Source: JAWKWA01 sp041397765
Lineage (GTDB): Bacteria > Pseudomonadota > Alphaproteobacteria > Rhizobiales > Hyphomicrobiaceae
Reading direction: 5' to 3'
NCBI GenBank assembly: GCA_041397765.1
Contig: JAWKWA010000002.1
Location: 1-64,000 of the forward strand
DNA length: 64,000 bases
Under the pieces are notes generated by a model. It saw nothing but the letters and a program-made list of their open reading frames with translations, was not told the DNA's origin and searched no databases. The position numbers were made by a program, and so were the translations under genes. Positions 1 to 9,498 of this stretch are shown piece after piece. Positions within the stretch are counted from its first letter, which is position 1. Each line of letters starts with the position of its first letter.

Positions 1-1342
1 CGATGCAGAAGCGCGCGAAGATCGCGCCGAGAACTTCCTCGACGCCGATGCTGCCGGCGAGCCGGCCGAGCGCATGATTGGCGCGCCGCAGCGCCTCGGC
101 ACCGAGCGCGAGTTCCTGCTCGGAAGGGTCGAGAAACTCCTCGATCGCGGCCAATGTCTGCTCGAGACACTGACGCTCGCGGGCGCGCACGACGAGCAGG
201 CTTTCGGTGTCGCCCGCCGCCTGCGATGCGTGCCTTGCGATCAACCGCTCCAATTCGCCGATACCGGTGCCCCGGCGGGCCGAGACACGCAAGGCGTCGG
301 GCGCCAATCCCGGCACCGGACGCACACCGCAGAGGAGATCGCTCTTGGTGACGATGGCGACGACCGGGACACCGAGCGAGGCGAGGCGGTCGGGAACACG
401 GGGATCGGGCTCGGCGACATCGACCAGCCAGAGCACCAGATCCGCCACCGCGGCATGCGCATAGCTGCGGCGAATGCCCTCGGCCTCGACATCGCCCGAG
501 GCCTCGCGAAGTCCGGCCGTGTCGGTGACAACGACGGCGAGGCCGGCGAGATCGAGACGCACCTCGATCGCATCGCGGGTCGTGCCGGGCTCGGCCGAGA
601 CGATGGCGACGTCGCGGCGGGCGAGGACGTTGAGCAGGCTCGACTTGCCGACATTGGGCGGTCCGGCGAGCACGACACGGAAGCCCTCGCGATGGATCTC
701 GCCGCGATGGGCATCGGCGAGAGCGGCCGCAATGCTATCCCTCACCACCCGCACGCGCGCTTCCGCCGCCGCGCGTGCCGGGGCGATGCCGACATCCTCC
801 TCGGCGAAATCGATCAGCGCCTCGAGAAGGGCCATCGCCTCGAGCAGATCGCCGCGCCAGACATCCGCCTGGCGGCGCAGGCGTCCCCCGGCATTGGCGA
901 GGGCGATCCGGCGCTGCCCCTCGGTCTCGGCGGCGATGAGATCGGCGAGCGCCTCGGCCTCGGTCAGATCGATGCGACCGTTGTCGAAGGCACGGCGGGC
1001 GAACGCGCCGGGCTCGGCGAGGCGGAGGCCCTCGAGCTCGGCGAGCGCTGCGAGCACGGCGGCGACGACGGCCCGGCCGCCATGGAGATGAAGCTCGACC
1101 ACGTCCTCGCCGGTGAAGCTCGCGGGGGCGGGAAAGCCGAGTGCCAGGGCCTCGTCGAGCGGCTCGGCCGAGCGCGGATGCCGCAGCCGGACCCGCCGAG
1201 CGAGGCGGGGCGTCAGCGTTCCGCAGCCGAGCGCCGCGGCCGCACCGAAGGCGGCCGGCCCCGACAGGCGCACGATCGCGATGCCTGCCGGCGGCTGGCC
1301 GCTCGAGAGCGCGAATATGGTGGTCTGGGGCGCGAGAACCAT
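1..1342 (-). CDS. mnmE: tRNA uridine-5-carboxymethylaminomethyl(34) synthesis GTPase MnmE (3' end cut off)
   Basis: MnmE works with MnmG to modify U34 in the wobble position of a set of tRNAs. Translation from the ATG at 1342 opens MVLAPQTTIFALSSGQPPAG, the family's N-terminal tetrahydrofolate-binding start. The G domain shows G1 GPPNVGKSS (about residue 225), G2 GTTRDA, G3 DTAGLR and G4 TKSDL. The last visible residues are FARFCI, so only the final Gly-Lys and stop are missing; the FCIGK C-terminus carries the catalytic Cys. The 447 residues present match the normal length. The gene is divergent from the YyaL-type gene, and its partner mnmG lies at 21153. Confidence 0.96.
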   Translation of the reverse strand, partial: MVLAPQTTIFALSSGQPPAGIAIVRLSGPAAFGAAAALGCGTLTPRLARRVRLRHPRSAEPLDEALALGFPAPASFTGEDVVELHLHGGRAVVAAVLAALAELEGLRLAEPGAFARRAFDNGRIDLTEAEALADLIAAETEGQRRIALANAGGRLRRQADVWRGDLLEAMALLEALIDFAEEDVGIAPARAAAEARVRVVRDSIAAALADAHRGEIHREGFRVVLAGPPNVGKSSLLNVLARRDVAIVSAEPGTTRDAIEVRLDLAGLAVVVTDTAGLREASGDVEAEGIRRSYAHAAVADLVLWLVDVAEPDPRVPDRLASLGVPVVAIVTKSDLLCGVRPVPGLAPDALRVSARRGTGIGELERLIARHASQAAGDTESLLVVRARERQCLEQTLAAIEEFLDPSEQELALGAEALRRANHALGRLAGSIGVEEVLGAIFARFCI

Positions 1343-1529
1343 TCCAGAAGCTCGGGAGTTGGTCAAAATGGGGAAGCGCCGTGGGCTCGCCCGGCTTGCG
1401 CTTGCGCCTCGCTTGGCATTTAGAGCATGCCCGGCAGGCTTGCATAGCCCGGGCGCGGTGCCGCTGGCGCACAGATGGGCGCGCGGCCGCCGGGGCCAGT
1501 CCGACAAGATTTCATCCGGGGATTCGAGG

Positions 1530-3599
1530 ATGTCCGATCCGCATATGCGTGGCGCCAACCGGCTTACCGGCGAGACCAGCCCCTATCTGCTCCAGCACAA
1601 GGACAACCCCGTCGACTGGTGGCCGTGGGGCGAGGCCGCGCTTCAGGAAGCGCGCCGGACCGGCAAGCCCATTCTGCTCTCGGTCGGCTATGCGGCGTGC
1701 CACTGGTGCCATGTGATGGCGCATGAAAGCTTCGAGGACGAGGAGACGGCCGCGCTGATGAACAGCCTGTTCGTCAACATCAAGGTCGACCGCGAGGAGC
1801 GTCCGGACATCGATGCGATCTACATGGCGGCGCTGCACACGCTCGGCGAGCAGGGCGGCTGGCCGCTCACCATGTTCCTGACCTCCGACGGCGAGCCGTT
1901 CTGGGGCGGCACCTATTTTCCGAGGGAGGCACGCTACGGCCGGCCGTCCTTCCGCCAGGTGCTGAACGAGATCGCGCGCATCCATGCCGAGGAGCCGGAA
2001 CGGGTGCATGGCAATGCGCGTGCGATCCTTTCGCGGCTGTCGGCCGAGGCGGCGCCCGGTCGCGACCGGCTGCCGGGCGATGCCGAGATCGCGGCGCTGG
2101 GCGAGCGCGCCGCCGGCCTCGTCGATCCCGTCCATGGCGGCATGCGCGGGGCGCCGAAATTCCCGCAGCATCCGTTCCTCTGGTGGCTCTGGCGCGCGGG
2201 CCTTGCCTATGATCTCGCGCCGGCCCGCGAGGCCGTCATCAGAACGCTCGACAACATCTGCCAGGGCGGCATCTACGATCATGTGGGGGGAGGATTCGCG
2301 CGCTACTCGGTCGACGAGCGCTGGCTGGTGCCGCATTTCGAGAAGATGCTCTACGACAATGCACTGCTCATCGATCTGATGACGGAGGTGTGGAAGGAGA
2401 CGGGCTCTGCGCTTCTCGAGCGGCGTATCGCGGAGACGGCAGAGTTCATGGTGACCGCCATGGCGGCGCCGGATGGCGGGCTCGCGTCGAGCTACGATGC
2501 CGATTCGGAGGGCGAGGAGGGACGCTTCTACGTCTGGACGCCGGCCGAGATCCTCGATGTGCTCGGGGCCGAGGACGGTGCCTTCTACTGCCGCATGATG
2601 GACATCACGGAGGGCGGAAACTTCGAGGGGCGGAGCATTCCCAATCGTCTCGCCATGCCAGAGCTGCGAGACGAGGCCAGCGAGAGGCGGCTCGACAGGC
2701 TGAACCTGCGGCTCCGCGCACATCGCGCCGGCCGCGTGCCGCCCGGCTTCGACGACAAGGTGCTGGCCGACTGGAACGGACTTGCGATCGTCGGGCTCGT
2801 CAAGGCGGGGCTCGCCTTCGACAGGGATGATTGGATCGGCGCCGGCAAGCAAGCCTATCGCTTCGTCATGACGCAGATGATGCGCGAGGGACGACTCGTT
2901 CATGCCTATCGGGCCGGGATCGCCAAGGCGCCGGCGACGTCGAGTGACTATGCCAATATGATCGCGGCGGCGATTGCACTTCACGAGGCGACGGGGGACC
3001 GGAACCTGCTCAGCGAGGCCATGGGGCTGGCCGAGACGCTCGAGCGTCACTATCGCGTGGCACCAGCGGGCGGCTATGCGCTGAGCGCCGACGACACGCC
3101 GGGGCTCGTCGTGCGCACACGCTCGGCCCATGACGATGCGGTGCCGAACGCCAATGCCGTGATGGTCGCCAATCTCGTGAGGCTCGCCCTGCTGACGGGC
3201 GAGGCCGACTACGAGGCGCGTGCGGAAGCGGTGTTGAAGGCCCATGCCGGCGGGCTCGCGGAGGCGCCGCTCGCCTATTGCGGACTGCTTGCCGGGCTGA
3301 TGGACGCGATCGCGCCGGCGCATCTTGTGATCGTGCGCGGCGAGGGAGACGATGGCGCCGGGGATCGGCTGGTCGCCGCCGCGCGCCGGATGGCCTATCC
3401 GGGCGCGCTCGTCTCGGTGTTTGACGATCCTTCAGACATTCCCGAAGGATCGCCCGCTGCCGGCAAGCCCGCCGAGGACGGGCGCACCAGCGCCTATCTC
3501 TGCTTCCAGCGAAGCTGTGTACCGGCGCGCTTCACCGAGGCCGCCCTCTTGGAGCTCGTGCGGGAGGCCCGGGCGCGGCGCTTGCGCTTCACCGGCTGA
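1530..3599 (+). CDS. YyaL/SPATA20-type thioredoxin-domain protein (DUF255)
   Basis: This 689-residue protein has an N-terminal thioredoxin-like domain followed by a long region of the (alpha/alpha)6 glycosidase-like type, the layout of bacterial YyaL and mammalian SPATA20. The family signature is clear: SPYLLQH (17-23), NPVDWW (26-31) and CHWCH (57-61). Its biochemical role is not established. I chose the ATG at 1530, but the GAGGA before it is almost touching; the ATG at 1545 is an alternative. The reading frame is open far upstream, but that part overlaps mnmE antisense and has no family similarity. The 3' end overlaps the convergent L,D-transpeptidase by 106 bp. Confidence 0.9.
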   Translation: MSDPHMRGANRLTGETSPYLLQHKDNPVDWWPWGEAALQEARRTGKPILLSVGYAACHWCHVMAHESFEDEETAALMNSLFVNIKVDREERPDIDAIYMAALHTLGEQGGWPLTMFLTSDGEPFWGGTYFPREARYGRPSFRQVLNEIARIHAEEPERVHGNARAILSRLSAEAAPGRDRLPGDAEIAALGERAAGLVDPVHGGMRGAPKFPQHPFLWWLWRAGLAYDLAPAREAVIRTLDNICQGGIYDHVGGGFARYSVDERWLVPHFEKMLYDNALLIDLMTEVWKETGSALLERRIAETAEFMVTAMAAPDGGLASSYDADSEGEEGRFYVWTPAEILDVLGAEDGAFYCRMMDITEGGNFEGRSIPNRLAMPELRDEASERRLDRLNLRLRAHRAGRVPPGFDDKVLADWNGLAIVGLVKAGLAFDRDDWIGAGKQAYRFVMTQMMREGRLVHAYRAGIAKAPATSSDYANMIAAAIALHEATGDRNLLSEAMGLAETLERHYRVAPAGGYALSADDTPGLVVRTRSAHDDAVPNANAVMVANLVRLALLTGEADYEARAEAVLKAHAGGLAEAPLAYCGLLAGLMDAIAPAHLVIVRGEGDDGAGDRLVAAARRMAYPGALVSVFDDPSDIPEGSPAAGKPAEDGRTSAYLCFQRSCVPARFTEAALLELVREARARRLRFTG

Positions 3600-4915
3600 T
3601 CCTCGGCGACATCGCCGGCATCGACCGCGGCGGAGGCCCGCGCCTTCTTGACGGACGAGGACTGGATGGCCGGCGTGCGGACGATGAAGGCGGTGTAGAA
3701 ATTCGATTCCTCGCTCTTGCCGCGATCGGTGACGATGAGCGACGAGCCGGGCGTCAGCAGACTGGCGATGCGCGTCCGCGTCTCGTCGGGAATGGTGATG
3801 CGGTCGAGAACGGCCGAGGCGGAGATGTCCTCCGACATGGGATCGCCCGGCATGGCGACCCAGCGCACGGTGGTATCGCCGCTGGCGAAGGACAGTGCCT
3901 GATAGAGATGCGTGCCCATCGGCTCATCCGACTCGACGACCTCGACCGGCGCGCTGAACAGATCCTTGAAGTCCTGCTTGACGAAGATGTGCCAAGCCCG
4001 GGCGGGCCCGCGGCCAGTGGCGCGGCTCAGATGGTCGAGCACCTCGGTCGAGACGTCGTCGGTCTCTTTCAGGCCGTGGATGCGCTGGTAGACGCGCATG
4101 ATCTTTCGGGTCTGGGGACCGATGAAGCCGTCGATCTCGCCGATTTCGTATTGCAGCTCGGAGAGCATGGTCTGCAGCGATTTCACGATGTCGCGCTCGG
4201 ATGAGCGGGCGATCAGCATGCGCAAGGGCGCATTGTCCTTCACCACGCCCGACGCCTCGCCCTCCTCGACATCCACGCTCGCGGCGGCAACGGCAACCTC
4301 GCCGGTGGAGGCGACGGTGGCGCAGCCGTCGCAGGCGCCGGTCGTCAGCTTCGGCACGGGCGCCGGATTGAAGAGCAGCGGATGGGAGATGTCGCTCGGC
4401 GCCGAATGACCGGCCGTCACGATGACATGCGTGTTCATCCGGGTCATGCGGAAGAGATGGCTGGCGAACTTGCCGGGCATGCGGATGCAGCCGTGCGACG
4501 CCGCGTAGCCCGGCAGGTGGCCCTGGTGCAGGGCGGTGCCCGTCCAGGTCAGGCGCTGCATCCAAGGCATGGGCGCGCCGCCATAGAGATTCGAGTAATG
4601 GTGACGCGACTTGGCGAGGATAGAGAAGACGCCGGTCGGGGTCGGAAACGCCCGCTGCCCGGTCGAGACGGGCGAGGATTCGAGCAGCTCGGTGCCGTGA
4701 TAGACGTAGACCTTCTGGTCGGCGGTCGAGACGACGAGATTGAGCGGGAAGCGCGGCGCGACCTCGGCCTGCTCGGGCTCCTTCTCCTTTTTCTTGCGTT
4801 TGGAGGATGCGTCGGCGCTGGCCGCTATCGAAACCACGAGCAGGGCTGCGATCAGCAGGCTCGAGACTGCTCCAAGCATCAGACGAAGCGCTGGCGAGCC
4901 GTTTGTGCGGTTCAT
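3494..4915 (-). CDS. L,D-transpeptidase (YkuD domain) with C-terminal peptidoglycan-binding domain
   Basis: This is a predicted periplasmic enzyme forming 3-3 peptidoglycan cross-links or attaching proteins to peptidoglycan. The 473-residue product has a signal or anchor segment (11-35), a short Lys/Glu stretch, and a YkuD domain (about 55-190) with His130 and the catalytic motif SHGCIRM (Cys143). A PG_binding_1-like segment containing IGEIDGFIGPQTRKIM follows near residue 300. The last 40 residues are Arg/Lys/Ala-rich and are encoded across the end of the convergent YyaL-type gene. The ATG at 4915 is preceded by GGGA at good spacing; an in-frame ATG at 4945 is possible. Confidence 0.9.
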   Translation of the reverse strand: MNRTNGSPALRLMLGAVSSLLIAALLVVSIAASADASSKRKKKEKEPEQAEVAPRFPLNLVVSTADQKVYVYHGTELLESSPVSTGQRAFPTPTGVFSILAKSRHHYSNLYGGAPMPWMQRLTWTGTALHQGHLPGYAASHGCIRMPGKFASHLFRMTRMNTHVIVTAGHSAPSDISHPLLFNPAPVPKLTTGACDGCATVASTGEVAVAAASVDVEEGEASGVVKDNAPLRMLIARSSERDIVKSLQTMLSELQYEIGEIDGFIGPQTRKIMRVYQRIHGLKETDDVSTEVLDHLSRATGRGPARAWHIFVKQDFKDLFSAPVEVVESDEPMGTHLYQALSFASGDTTVRWVAMPGDPMSEDISASAVLDRITIPDETRTRIASLLTPGSSLIVTDRGKSEESNFYTAFIVRTPAIQSSSVKKARASAAVDAGDVAEDQPVKRKRRARASRTSSKRAASVKRAGTQLRWKQR

Positions 4916-5175
4916 TGCCGATTTCCCGATTTTGCGAGGTCGCATCTGGCCGCCGCAGCGGCAGCCCAAAGGATTCGGGCAAAATAGCGTCGAGTCGAGC
5001 TCGTCGCCACGTCCAGCGCGTCCTTTGCGTCGCACCGCTTCGGCACAGTTGCAGGATTGTGACTCTGCCCCCCGCCCCGGACAAGCAAGAATTGGCCGAC
5101 GCGACAACCGTCGACCCGAATCCGTAGACTTTGGTGAAGATCGCCGGCAGGGGGCAGGCAAGCGCCGCCCCGCAC

Positions 5176-5736
5176 TCAGCCGGAGGAGAGTCTGGCCGCG
5201 AGCCGCGCGACCCTTGCCCCCAGATGGGCCGCGGTCACCAGATCGCTCTCGACGAAGGCATCGCCGGCGGTTTCGGTTGCAAGCCCGAGCTGGGTGCCGA
5301 GACGGTTGCGGCCCGCCGGATCGTAGCCGCTCGGAATATCGAGACCGCACCAGATCATGCCATGCTGCGACGCGAGGATCGAGAAGTAGGAGAGCGTGGC
5401 GGACTGGTCGCCGTTCAGGCAAGAGCCGGTGGTGAAACCGGCCGCGACCTTGTCGGCCCAGAGCTGGGTGGTCCAGCGCTCGCTCGTCGCGTCGGCGAAG
5501 GCCTTGAACTGGGCGGCAGGCCCACCCATGAAAGTCGGGCTGCCGAAGACGATGCCGTCGGCGGCGTCCAGCCGTTGCAGCAGGCTCTCGTTGCGAAAGC
5601 GGCCGCCATCCATGTCCGCGCCGACGATGCGGCAGAGCTCGGCCTCGCCATGCTTGCCGGCGCCTTCACGGATCGTCTCCGCCAGACGATGGGTGTTGCC
5701 TGTCGCAGAGTAGTAGACGATCGCCAGCCGTGCCAT
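5176..5736 (-). CDS. flavodoxin-like NAD(P)H:quinone oxidoreductase (WrbA-type)
   Basis: The 186-residue product is a short-chain flavoprotein of the flavodoxin/WrbA superfamily, which binds FMN and typically carries out two-electron quinone reduction. The phosphate-binding loop SATGNTHRLAE (10-20) and the second FMN loop GSPTFMGGPAAQFK (about 68-81) are present, followed by TGSCLNGDQ near 103. The start at 5736 has a GGGTGGGG ribosome-binding site. It follows rho in the same direction with a 56-bp gap, so readthrough is possible. Whether it is a true WrbA or a relative cannot be decided by eye. Confidence 0.85.
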   Translation of the reverse strand: MARLAIVYYSATGNTHRLAETIREGAGKHGEAELCRIVGADMDGGRFRNESLLQRLDAADGIVFGSPTFMGGPAAQFKAFADATSERWTTQLWADKVAAGFTTGSCLNGDQSATLSYFSILASQHGMIWCGLDIPSGYDPAGRNRLGTQLGLATETAGDAFVESDLVTAAHLGARVARLAARLSSG

Positions 5737-5792
5737 GCCCCACCCTCGAAAGTCGCGGCCGGACCGTCCCGGAGCCGCCCGCCACCCGAAGG

Positions 5793-7058
5793 TCAGGCAT
5801 TCATGCTGGTGAAGAAGTCGCCATTCGTCTTGGTGGCGCGGAGCTTGTCGGAGAGGAACTCGATAGATTCCATGACGCCCATCGGATTGAGGATGCGGCG
5901 CAGCACGTACATCTTCTTGAGCTGCTCGGGCGTCGTCAGCAGGTCCTCCTTGCGGGTGCCGGACTTGGCGATGTCGATCGCCGGGAAGACGCGCTTGTCG
6001 GCGACCTTGCGGTCGAGCACAATCTCGCAGTTGCCGGTGCCCTTGAACTCCTCGAAAATCACCTCGTCCATGCGGCTGCCGGTATCGATCAGCGCCGTCG
6101 CGATGATGGTGAGCGAGCCGCCCTCCTCGATGTTGCGGGCGGCACCGAAAAACCGCTTCGGCCGCTGCAGGGCATTGGAGTCGACACCGCCGGTCAGCAC
6201 CTTGCCGGAGGACGGCACGACCGTGTTGTAGGCGCGGCCGAGGCGGGTGATCGAATCGAGCAGGATGACGACGTCGCGCTTGTGCTCGACGAGGCGCTTG
6301 GCCTTCTCGATGACCATCTCGGCCACCTGGACGTGACGGGCCGCCGGCTCGTCGAAGGTCGAGGAAACGACCTCGCCGTTCACCGAGCGCTGCATGTCGG
6401 TGACCTCCTCGGGCCGCTCGTCGATGAGCAGCACGATCAGGTAGCATTCGGGGTGATTGGCCGTGATCGAGTGGGCGATGTTCTGCAGGATCACCGTCTT
6501 GCCGGTGCGCGGCTGGGCGACGATCAATGCGCGCTGGCCCTTGCCGAGCGGCGCGACGATATCGATGACGCGGGCGGTCAGATCCTTGGTCGGTTGCGCC
6601 TCGATCTCCATCTTCAGCCGACGGGTCGGATAGAGTGGAGTGAGGTTGTCGAAGTGGATCTTGTGACGCGCCGCCTCGGGATCCTCGAAATTGATCTTGT
6701 TGACCTTGAGGAGCGCGAAGTAGCGTTCGCCCTCCTTGGGGCTGCGGATCTGGCCCTCGACGGTATCGCCGGTGCGCAGCGCGAAGCGACGGATCTGACT
6801 CGGGCTGACATAGATGTCGTCGGGCCCCGGCAGATAGTTGGCATCGGGCGAGCGCAGGAAGCCGAAGCCGTCCTGCAATACCTCGACGACGCCAGTGCCG
6901 GTGATGTCGACCTCGCGGGCGGCGAGCTGCTTCAGGATGGCGAACATCAGCTCCTGCTTGCGCAGCGCGCTGGCGTTCTCGACCTGGACCTCCTCGGCAA
7001 AGCTCAGGAGCTCCATGGGGTTCTTCATCTTGAGGTCTGCTAGTTTCATTTCCTGCAT
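5793..7058 (-). CDS. rho: transcription termination factor Rho
   Basis: Rho is the hexameric RNA-dependent ATPase that ends transcription of untranslated RNA. The 421-residue protein has the N-terminal Rho helix bundle, a cold-shock-like RNA-binding domain with DGFGFLRS (63-70), Walker A AQPRTGKTV (181-189), and Walker B VVILLDSITR (about 262) followed by GRAYN. The C-terminal half matches the family without a break. Length is normal and there is no N-terminal insertion. The mnmE-rho-hemE neighbourhood is typical of Alphaproteobacteria. A promoter-like sequence lies about 180 bp upstream. Confidence 0.98.
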   Translation of the reverse strand: MQEMKLADLKMKNPMELLSFAEEVQVENASALRKQELMFAILKQLAAREVDITGTGVVEVLQDGFGFLRSPDANYLPGPDDIYVSPSQIRRFALRTGDTVEGQIRSPKEGERYFALLKVNKINFEDPEAARHKIHFDNLTPLYPTRRLKMEIEAQPTKDLTARVIDIVAPLGKGQRALIVAQPRTGKTVILQNIAHSITANHPECYLIVLLIDERPEEVTDMQRSVNGEVVSSTFDEPAARHVQVAEMVIEKAKRLVEHKRDVVILLDSITRLGRAYNTVVPSSGKVLTGGVDSNALQRPKRFFGAARNIEEGGSLTIIATALIDTGSRMDEVIFEEFKGTGNCEIVLDRKVADKRVFPAIDIAKSGTRKEDLLTTPEQLKKMYVLRRILNPMGVMESIEFLSDKLRATKTNGDFFTSMNA

Positions 7059-7481
7059 GGGAGACTCCGGGGGCGAACGGCCGAGGAAGGGGGAAGGGGA
7101 GAACCGGCAGGATCGACTTCGATGTGGAGAAGCTTGGTCGCCATCAGGGCGAGGGCGGGCCTTATCGAGCGGCCCGCGCGATCCCGGGCATCACAGCCCA
7201 GTGTCTGCCTGTTCCCTTGAGGTAGGAACGACTGATTCTGTCTATAGCAGAGTCCCGGCCGCAAAGCCAAGTCTTGCAGGAACAACCGGGCGATTTGTTG
7301 ACGCGGCGAGGTGAGACGAGCGGTATCGGTGGTCGATCACCCGAGGTGAAGCCGAACGACGCGACACCGCCGCGCGGTCGGGCCCCTGTAGAACGAACCG
7401 CGGTGCTTGGGTCGGGGCGTGGCGCCTCGATCAAACCGTCGGAGCCGGTTGCCCCCGGCGAGGGGTCAGCGCCCCTCCCGA
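7059..7481 (-). other. rho leader / gap between hemJ and rho
   Basis: This 423-bp stretch holds no convincing gene. Its rho-proximal half would be a transcribed leader of about 175 nt if the promoter at 7241-7270 is used. Long untranslated leaders are common at rho genes, where Rho ends its own transcription. No riboswitch consensus was recognised. Confidence 0.45.
7241..7270 (-). promoter_or_regulatory. putative sigma-70 promoter of rho
   Basis: On the minus strand there is TTGGCT (7270-7265), an 18-nt spacer and TATAGA (7246-7241). This is a good match to a housekeeping promoter and points toward rho, with an expected start near 7234. Confidence 0.45.
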
Positions 7482-8015
7482 TCAGAACGGCTTCACGATG
7501 ACGAGAATGACGATCGCGATCATCAGCAGCGCAGGGACCTCGTTCATGATCCGCCAATGGCGCGCCGGGCGCTCGTTGCAATCTTCGGCGAAGCGCCTGA
7601 CGGCGGCCGACAGATAGCCATGGACGCCCGAGAGGGCGATGACGAAGGCGAGCTTGGCGTGAAACCAGCCGGCGGTGAACCAGTCGGCCTGCCAGGCGAG
7701 CCAGAGGCCGAAGACCCAGGCCAGCACCATCGAGGGATTGACGATGATGCGCAGCAGGCGGGCCTCCATGACCTTCAGCGTCTCGGAGAGCTCGGAGCCT
7801 TTCGCGGCGCCGGAATGATAGACGAACAATCGCGGCAGGTAGAGCATGCCGGCCATCCAGGAGATGATGGCGACGACATGGGCGGCCTTAACCCAGGGGT
7901 AGGCGTCGGCGCCGAGCACGACCATGGCGCCGAGCACCAACGCCGCCGTGACACCGAGTGCGATCGCCGCCCGCCAGGCCGGCGATGGCCCGCCTGGGAT
8001 CGGTCTCTCTGTCAT
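7482..8015 (-). CDS. hemJ: protoporphyrinogen oxidase HemJ
   Basis: HemJ is the membrane protoporphyrinogen IX oxidase of most Alphaproteobacteria and acts in the penultimate step of haem synthesis. The 177-residue product has an extended N-terminus and four hydrophobic segments. The family block VKAAHVVAIISWMAGMLYLP and FVYH contains the conserved His residues. The next blocks are LRIIVNPSM and FHAKLAFVIALSGVHGYL. The ATG at 8015 lies one base after the hemE stop, so the two are almost certainly co-translated, and the pairing with hemE supports the call. Confidence 0.9.
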   Translation of the reverse strand: MTERPIPGGPSPAWRAAIALGVTAALVLGAMVVLGADAYPWVKAAHVVAIISWMAGMLYLPRLFVYHSGAAKGSELSETLKVMEARLLRIIVNPSMVLAWVFGLWLAWQADWFTAGWFHAKLAFVIALSGVHGYLSAAVRRFAEDCNERPARHWRIMNEVPALLMIAIVILVIVKPF

Positions 8016-8016
8016 G

Positions 8017-9087
8017 TCAGGCTCCCGAGGTCCGGCGGACCAGCGCGACGAGACGGGCCACATGGTCGGGTGGCGTCTCGGGCACGATGCCGTGGCCGAG
8101 GTTGAAGATGAAGGGGCGGCCGGCCATCGCCGCGAGGATCTGATCGATCCGGCGATCCAGGGCCTCGCCTCCCGAGACCAGGAGCAGGGGATCGAGATTG
8201 CCCTGGAGGGTGGCGAGGGGGGAGAGATCGCGGGCCATGACGTCGAGCGGCATCGCCGTGTCGCAGCCGAGCCCGGCAACGCCGGTGGCGCGGACATAGC
8301 GCGCGGCGAGGAGCCCCGCACCGCGCGGAAAGCCGATCACCGGCACCGCAATGCCCCGGGCCTTCAGACCGGCGAGGATCGCCTTGGTCGGCTCGATCAC
8401 CCAGCGCTCGAACTCCGGCTCGGCGAGGCTGCCCGACCAACTGTCGAAGATCTGCAGGCAGTCGGCGCCGGCCGCGACCTGGCGGGCGAGATAGTCGATC
8501 GAGGCTTCGACGACGAGGTCGACGAGGGCGGCAAAACCGGCCGGGTCGCGATAGGCCCAGAGCCGGGCGGCAGCCTGGTCCTGCGAACCGCGGCCGGCGA
8601 CCATGTAGGTGGCGACCGTCCAGGGGGCGCCGCAAAAGCCGATGAGCGCGGTGCTGGAGGGCAGACCGGCGCGCACGCGCGAAACCGTCTCGGCGACGAG
8701 ATCGAAGCGGGGCACGGCGGCGTCGACCGAGAGCCGCGCAAGGGCCGCAGCATCGGCGACCGGCTCGAGACGGGGTCCCTCGCCTTCCTCGAACCAGAGC
8801 TTCTGGCCAAGCGCATGCGGGACGACGAGGATGTCGGAGAAGAGGATGGCGGCGTCGAAACCGAAGCGGCGGATGGGCTGGAGGGTGACCTCGGCAGCGA
8901 GCTCGGGATTGTAGCAGAGGTCGAGGAAGGAACCGGCGCGGGCGCGCGTCTCGCGATATTCCGGCAGATAGCGGCCGGCCTGGCGCATCAGCCAGATCGG
9001 TGGCGGCACATGGGCCTTGCCCGCAAGGCTGGCGAGAAAGGCGCCCTGCTGGGGAGCTCGGGCAGGCGCTTGGCGGGAAATCCCCAT
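8017..9087 (-). CDS. hemE: uroporphyrinogen decarboxylase HemE
   Basis: HemE converts uroporphyrinogen III to coproporphyrinogen III in the cytoplasm. The 356-residue product shows the N-terminal signature RQAGRYLPEY (35-44), FSDIL (83-87) with the key Asp, GFCGAPWTVATYM, FDSWSG, and the C-terminal FNLGHGIVPETPPD. Length is normal. It is the first gene of a hemE-hemJ unit and is divergent from ppsR. In Caulobacter the same hemE/ppsR gap contains the chromosome origin. Confidence 0.98.
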   Translation of the reverse strand: MGISRQAPARAPQQGAFLASLAGKAHVPPPIWLMRQAGRYLPEYRETRARAGSFLDLCYNPELAAEVTLQPIRRFGFDAAILFSDILVVPHALGQKLWFEEGEGPRLEPVADAAALARLSVDAAVPRFDLVAETVSRVRAGLPSSTALIGFCGAPWTVATYMVAGRGSQDQAAARLWAYRDPAGFAALVDLVVEASIDYLARQVAAGADCLQIFDSWSGSLAEPEFERWVIEPTKAILAGLKARGIAVPVIGFPRGAGLLAARYVRATGVAGLGCDTAMPLDVMARDLSPLATLQGNLDPLLLVSGGEALDRRIDQILAAMAGRPFIFNLGHGIVPETPPDHVARLVALVRRTSGA

Positions 9088-9175
9088 CGCTCTTCCTTAA
9101 AGAGAGATTTTTGAATCTTCTTGTTGTGGTTGTTTGTTAGGCGTTGGATATCGGACATCCGCAGCCATGACCAGC

Positions 9176-9184
9176 ATATCCACA
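9176..9184 (+). promoter_or_regulatory. DnaA-box-like site
   Basis: ATATCCACA matches the consensus TTATCCACA at eight of nine positions. It lies inside the candidate origin. Confidence 0.45.
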
Positions 9185-9489
9185 GCCCTCGCGACTGTTG
9201 AAATCCCGGCAGGCCGCGGGCGGACGATTGTCGCTTGAACGGTGCGGGAATCTCTCGATTATCATTTCATGTCAAAGGTTTGACGGCAAGTCTGGGTAAT
9301 CGGGAGAGACCGGGCGATCCTGTTGACAAGGCAGGGAGCACGCCCGAATGATCGCGCAACCCACAGGGAAGTGGGCCGGGCCCCGGAAATGCGGGGCGCG
9401 GGTGTTTCGGTGGACGGGCGCGTGGACAACCGCCGGAAAGCCGGGCCGGCCGGCCGGCCGCCGGGGCGGCGGGGCCATTTCATCCAGGC

Positions 9490-9498
9490 TTTTCCACA
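9490..9498 (+). promoter_or_regulatory. DnaA-box-like site at the ppsR start
   Basis: TTTTCCACA matches the DnaA consensus at eight of nine positions. It ends one base before the ppsR ATG, at the far edge of the candidate origin. Confidence 0.4.

Noticed and set aside
1113..1529. An N-terminal extension of 139 codons on the YyaL-type protein
   Set aside because: It overlaps mnmE antisense and has no resemblance to the family, which begins at RLTGETSPYLLQH.
1512..3323. A 603-codon minus-strand frame opposite the YyaL-type gene
   Set aside because: It is antisense to a gene with a clear family signature and shows no recognisable domain.
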